Positions 61,268 to 64,000 of a DNA stretch of 64,000 nt are shown in pieces; position 1 is the stretch's first letter; each line of letters begins with the position of its first letter. A model generated the notes under the pieces. That model was not told where the DNA came from. It ran no database searches and worked only from the letters and a program-made list of their open reading frames with translations. Made by a program: the position numbers and the translations under genes. The stretch is from CAYTSW01 sp964440605 (lineage in GTDB: Bacteria > Planctomycetota > Phycisphaerae > Phycisphaerales > UBA1924), in NCBI GenBank assembly GCA_964440605.1, contig CAYTSW010000003.1, forward strand, positions 7,919-71,918. The letters are read 5' to 3'.

Positions 61268-61801
61268 TCAACGGTTCAGGGAATCGACCAACCCGTCGAG
61301 CCCGCTCCCGTTCACACGGTTGTACGCCTCGAGCGCCGCCGCGTCGCTCACCATCACACCCACCCGCGCGCGGATCACGCCCTGGCCCGGGTTGTACCAG
61401 AAGGCCGCGACGCGATCCGTCACCGCCTGGCGCACCGCCGGGTGCAGACGATCCGCCTCCTCGGGCGACGCGATCTCGAGCCACGGTCGGTGGGGCGTCA
61501 CCAGCGCGTTGCGCGGCGGGGAGGCGCCGAACCACGCCGCCTCGACCCGCATGGGCCACCCGCGCCCGTTGACCTCGACCTCCCCCTTGCCCGCGCGCAC
61601 GCGGATCTCGCGGTGCATGCGCTCCAGAGCCGCCATCGTCGACGCCTCGGCGTCACGCGCGTCCTGCGACGACGAGCGCGCCACGACAGCCACCAGCACC
61701 GCGGCTGATGCCAACACCGCGATCATCAACGTCTGCACGAGACGCACGGCCGGGTACACCTCCCGCGTCAGCGGTCCGAAAGACCCCCGCCCTCCCCGCA
61801 A
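61268..61801 (-). CDS. Membrane-anchored protein, unknown
   Basis: 177 residues from a TTG with GGAAAGG 8 nt upstream. A GTG at 61747 preceded by GGGAGG is an alternative. One N-terminal hydrophobic helix (about 22-42) anchors a soluble domain, probably facing the periplasm (KGEVEVNGRGWPMRVEAAWF...). The short N terminus and single helix are pseudopilin-like, but the Gly-Phe-Thr-Leu-x-Glu processing site is missing. It is divergent from the M16 gene, 150 bp away. Confidence 0.5.
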   Translation of the reverse strand: MRGGRGSFGPLTREVYPAVRLVQTLMIAVLASAAVLVAVVARSSSQDARDAEASTMAALERMHREIRVRAGKGEVEVNGRGWPMRVEAAWFGASPPRNALVTPHRPWLEIASPEEADRLHPAVRQAVTDRVAAFWYNPGQGVIRARVGVMVSDAAALEAYNRVNGSGLDGLVDSLNR

Positions 61802-61897
61802 TCAACGGCCTTTCCGACTCCGCTCCTGCACCGGCGCGCAGCAACCCGCGCGCCCGACGGTCCGTTCGCGACGGTCGCGCCGTCTCCAACGCCCCAC

Positions 61898-61903
61898 TAC
61901 ACT
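61898..61903 (+). promoter_or_regulatory. Candidate -10 of the M16 gene
   Basis: TACACT about 48 nt before the ATG at 61952. No good -35. Confidence 0.25.
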
Positions 61904-61951
61904 CCGCGACGCCCGTCCGAGCCTCACGCAACGCCTCACCCAGGCCCACTC

Positions 61952-63214
61952 ATGCCCCATAACACCGCCACGACACCCATTCACGTCTCCACGCTCCCCA
62001 ACGGCCTGCGCGTGCTGTCGGAGCGGCTGCCGGGCATCAAGTCCGTCGGGCTGACGTGGCTGCTCCCGATGGGCACCGCCCGCGAACCGCGCGACCGGCT
62101 GGGCATCGCCTCGATCTGGGCCGACCTGCTGCTCCGCGGCGCAGGCACGCTCAACTCGCGCCAGCAGGCCGACGCCTTCGACACCCTCGGCTTCTCGCGC
62201 AACGCCACCGTCGAAACGTTCACGCTCTCGGTGAGAGCCACCGGCCTGGGCGCCCGCCTGCCCGAAGCGCTGCCGCTGATCGTCGACATGGTCCGCAAGC
62301 CCCGCTTCGACGAGGAGCACCTCGCGCCCGTCAAGGATCTCGCGCTGCAGGCGCTGGCGAGCCTCAACGACGATCCGCAGGAACGCGTGATGCTCGCCCT
62401 CCGCGCCGCCCACGCGCCGGAGCCGATCAACCGCTCGACCTACGGCACGCGCGCGGGCATCGGAGCGATCACGCGCGACGAACTCGTCGAGGGATGGGCC
62501 AACGCCGCGGTGCCCGACGGCTCCATCCTCGCGGTCGCGGGCGACGTCGATCACGACGACCTCGTCCGCCGCCTGACCGACCTCACCGCCGGCTGGACCG
62601 GCTCGGCGATGCCCGTCACCTGGTCCGGCTCCGGCCCGCGCGGCGTCCACCACGAAGAAGACGACACCGACCAGACCCACATCGCGCTCGCCTACGACGC
62701 CCCGCCCGAGACCGAAGACCACGCCTGGCTCGAACGCGTCGCGACCAGCGTCCTCTCGGGCGGCATGGCCTCGCGCCTCTTCACCGAGGTGCGCGAGAAG
62801 CGCTCGCTCGTCTACTCCGTGTTCGCCAGCTACGGCGCCGAAGCGCAGTACGGGCGCACCGTCTCGTACGCGGGCACCACGCCCCAACGCGCGCAGGAGA
62901 CCCTCGACGTCCTGCTCAACGAGTTGCAACGCATCCGCTCGGCCCAGGGCCTGCCGACCGCCGAGGAGTTCCACCGCGCCATCGTCGGGCTCAAGAGCCG
63001 CCTGGTCTTTTCCGGCGAATCCTCCAGCGCCCGGGCCTCGGCCATCGCGCACGACCAGCGCAAGCTCGGACGCGCTCGATCCCTCGCCGAACTCGCCGAC
63101 CGCTACGACACCATCACGCTTGACGCCCTCAACGCCTACCTCAAGGACCGCCCGCTGGGCAAGCTCACCGTCGCCTCCATCGGCCAGCTTGCGCTGGCGA
63201 TGCCCGAGCCATGA
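61952..63214 (+). CDS. M16-family peptidase homologue lacking the zinc motif
   Basis: 420 residues, the usual size for a two-domain M16B subunit. Where active members have HxxEH (GIAHFLEH), this one reads GIASIWAD (51-58), so both His and Glu ligands are gone. The R/Y motif of the second half is intact (EVREKRSLVYSVFASYG). Paired M16B enzymes split these roles: one subunit has zinc, the other only R/Y. This is therefore probably the R/Y subunit or a pseudo-peptidase. An active partner is not within the window. It overlaps the hydrolase gene by ATGA. Confidence 0.8.
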   Translation: MPHNTATTPIHVSTLPNGLRVLSERLPGIKSVGLTWLLPMGTAREPRDRLGIASIWADLLLRGAGTLNSRQQADAFDTLGFSRNATVETFTLSVRATGLGARLPEALPLIVDMVRKPRFDEEHLAPVKDLALQALASLNDDPQERVMLALRAAHAPEPINRSTYGTRAGIGAITRDELVEGWANAAVPDGSILAVAGDVDHDDLVRRLTDLTAGWTGSAMPVTWSGSGPRGVHHEEDDTDQTHIALAYDAPPETEDHAWLERVATSVLSGGMASRLFTEVREKRSLVYSVFASYGAEAQYGRTVSYAGTTPQRAQETLDVLLNELQRIRSAQGLPTAEEFHRAIVGLKSRLVFSGESSSARASAIAHDQRKLGRARSLAELADRYDTITLDALNAYLKDRPLGKLTVASIGQLALAMPEP

Positions 63215-63942
63215 GCGATCGCGCCGCGACCACAGCAGGCGTGCCGCGGCTCGTCTGCATCCCCGGCGCCTTCGCCGACCACCGCCTGTTCGACAGGCAG
63301 GCCGAGGCCTTTGACCACATCGTCCTCCCGCGCTGGATCGACCCGCTCGAAGGCGACACCCTCGCCGACTACGGCCTGCGCCTGCTCGACCACAACGATG
63401 TCGCGCCCGCCTCGCCGGGCAGCCCGCTCATCCTTGTCGGGCAATCGTTCGGTTCGGCCATCGCGCTCGAGACCGCACCGCGCATCGGCGCCGCGGCGGT
63501 CGTCATGATCGCCGGCTTTCTCCGTCGCGAGGAGCTCGCCCGCCGGCTGCGCTGGTCCACCAACCTCCTGCGCCTGGTCCCGAGTCGCGTCACCGAACGC
63601 GCGCTCGACTTCCTGCTGCGTCCGGCGAAGAAGCTCGACGACGACAACCCCAAGGCCCTCGCCGCCGACATGGCCCGCAACTTCCCCAAGTCCGTCCTCG
63701 CCTGGAGCGAGGGAGCGCTCGACGGTTGGCGGGGCGATCCGTCGGCGGCCGGGTGCCCGGTCCTGCGGATCCACGCGAAAGACGACCCGATGATCGGGCT
63801 GTCGAGAGTCCCCCACGTCGATCACCTGATCGACACCGGGGGCCACACCGTCAACCACACCAACCCGGAGCCGGTCAACGCCATCCTGCGCGAACTCGTC
63901 GAGCGCGTCGCGGGCCGCGCGCAAAGCGGGCCCGACGCGTAA
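63211..63942 (+). CDS. Alpha/beta hydrolase
   Basis: 243 residues, start coupled to the M16 stop (ATGA). The nucleophile elbow is GQSFGS with Ser79. The C-terminal GGHTVNHTNPEPVN gives the catalytic His, and the Asp of HAKDDPMIG is the likely acid. PRLVCIPGAFADHRLF supplies the oxyanion loop. Substrate unknown. The last residues and TAA stop lie within a terminator-like hairpin. Confidence 0.8.
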   Translation: MSDRAATTAGVPRLVCIPGAFADHRLFDRQAEAFDHIVLPRWIDPLEGDTLADYGLRLLDHNDVAPASPGSPLILVGQSFGSAIALETAPRIGAAAVVMIAGFLRREELARRLRWSTNLLRLVPSRVTERALDFLLRPAKKLDDDNPKALAADMARNFPKSVLAWSEGALDGWRGDPSAAGCPVLRIHAKDDPMIGLSRVPHVDHLIDTGGHTVNHTNPEPVNAILRELVERVAGRAQSGPDA

Positions 63943-63955
63943 CGCGTCGGGCCCG
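63927..63955 (+). terminator. Hairpin spanning the hydrolase stop codon
   Basis: Stem CGGGCCCGACGCGT / ACGCGTCGGGCCCG with the TAA in its loop. No T tract follows (ACAGGAGAG), so termination efficiency is uncertain. Confidence 0.5.
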
Positions 63956-64000
63956 ACAGGAGAGTCCTCGGCGGACGGATCCGATGGATGGTCGTCGGCT

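Noticed and set aside
44813..64000. A mobile element or defence island in the unique part
   Set aside because: No transposase, integrase, phage, toxin-antitoxin or nuclease gene is recognisable; the genes are mostly housekeeping or envelope functions.

Overview
The window is high-GC bacterial DNA that looks planctomycetal, most likely class Phycisphaerae. The clues are secreted proteins with a PEP-CTERM-like tail (VPAPGAAAVL..GLRRRR), secreted proteins ending in a dockerin-like CxxDxNxDG segment, GACC cysteine repeats, an MJ0042-type zinc finger, a membrane protein ending in a CxCGYD..CPECG zinc ribbon, and a GyrA with a distinctive breakage-reunion domain. Species cannot be named from sequence alone.

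Layout. Positions 1-22406 and 22407-44812 are one sequence read in opposite directions: a zero-spacer inverted repeat with mirror rule x -> 44813 - x. Every gene in 1-22406 therefore appears twice, and the window holds only about 41.6 kb of distinct sequence. The left arm runs to the window edge, where purA is cut. The right arm runs on without a break into an intact purA and then unique DNA (44813-64000). The centre falls inside a terminator-like hairpin just after the stop of a secreted cysteine-repeat protein gene. Both copies also carry the same 24-base G/C run. The simplest reading is a fold-back assembly or library artefact, with a hairpin chromosome end as the interesting alternative. 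Treat the two copies of gyrA, fumC and the rest as one gene each until shown otherwise.

Mirrored arm (17 genes): purA end; META-domain lipoprotein; TPR protein; PEP-CTERM protein; FG-GAP repeat protein; a signalling operon made of a membrane-anchored ECF-sigma-like protein, a histidine kinase and a receiver-XRE regulator; fumC; EF-hand protein; PAP2 phosphatase; GT39-type glycosyltransferase; hotdog-fold DUF4442-like protein; polytopic membrane protein; gyrA; STAS anti-sigma antagonist; secreted cysteine-repeat protein.

Unique right part: purA, a small zinc-ribbon protein, FHA protein, hemW, rpmA, a methyltransferase, an RlmL-like rRNA methyltransferase, a VWA/MoxR pair, a membrane zinc-ribbon protein, a DUF4230-like protein, a membrane protein coupled to a GGDEF diguanylate cyclase, a short aldehyde-dehydrogenase-like protein, a two-gene membrane/coiled-coil module, a SIMPL protein, an H1-like lysine-rich protein, an unknown anchored protein, an M16 peptidase homologue without its zinc site, and an alpha/beta hydrolase.

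Themes. Many genes have no Shine-Dalgarno but carry a TANNNT -10-like hexamer 5-7 nt before the start codon, as expected for leaderless mRNAs. Other genes have strong Shine-Dalgarno sites. Gene ends carry two families of intergenic repeats: paired CAC...GTG hairpins and a CTCCGTG-type element, which sit next to each other at two places. I found no tRNA, rRNA, CRISPR, transposase or phage gene.
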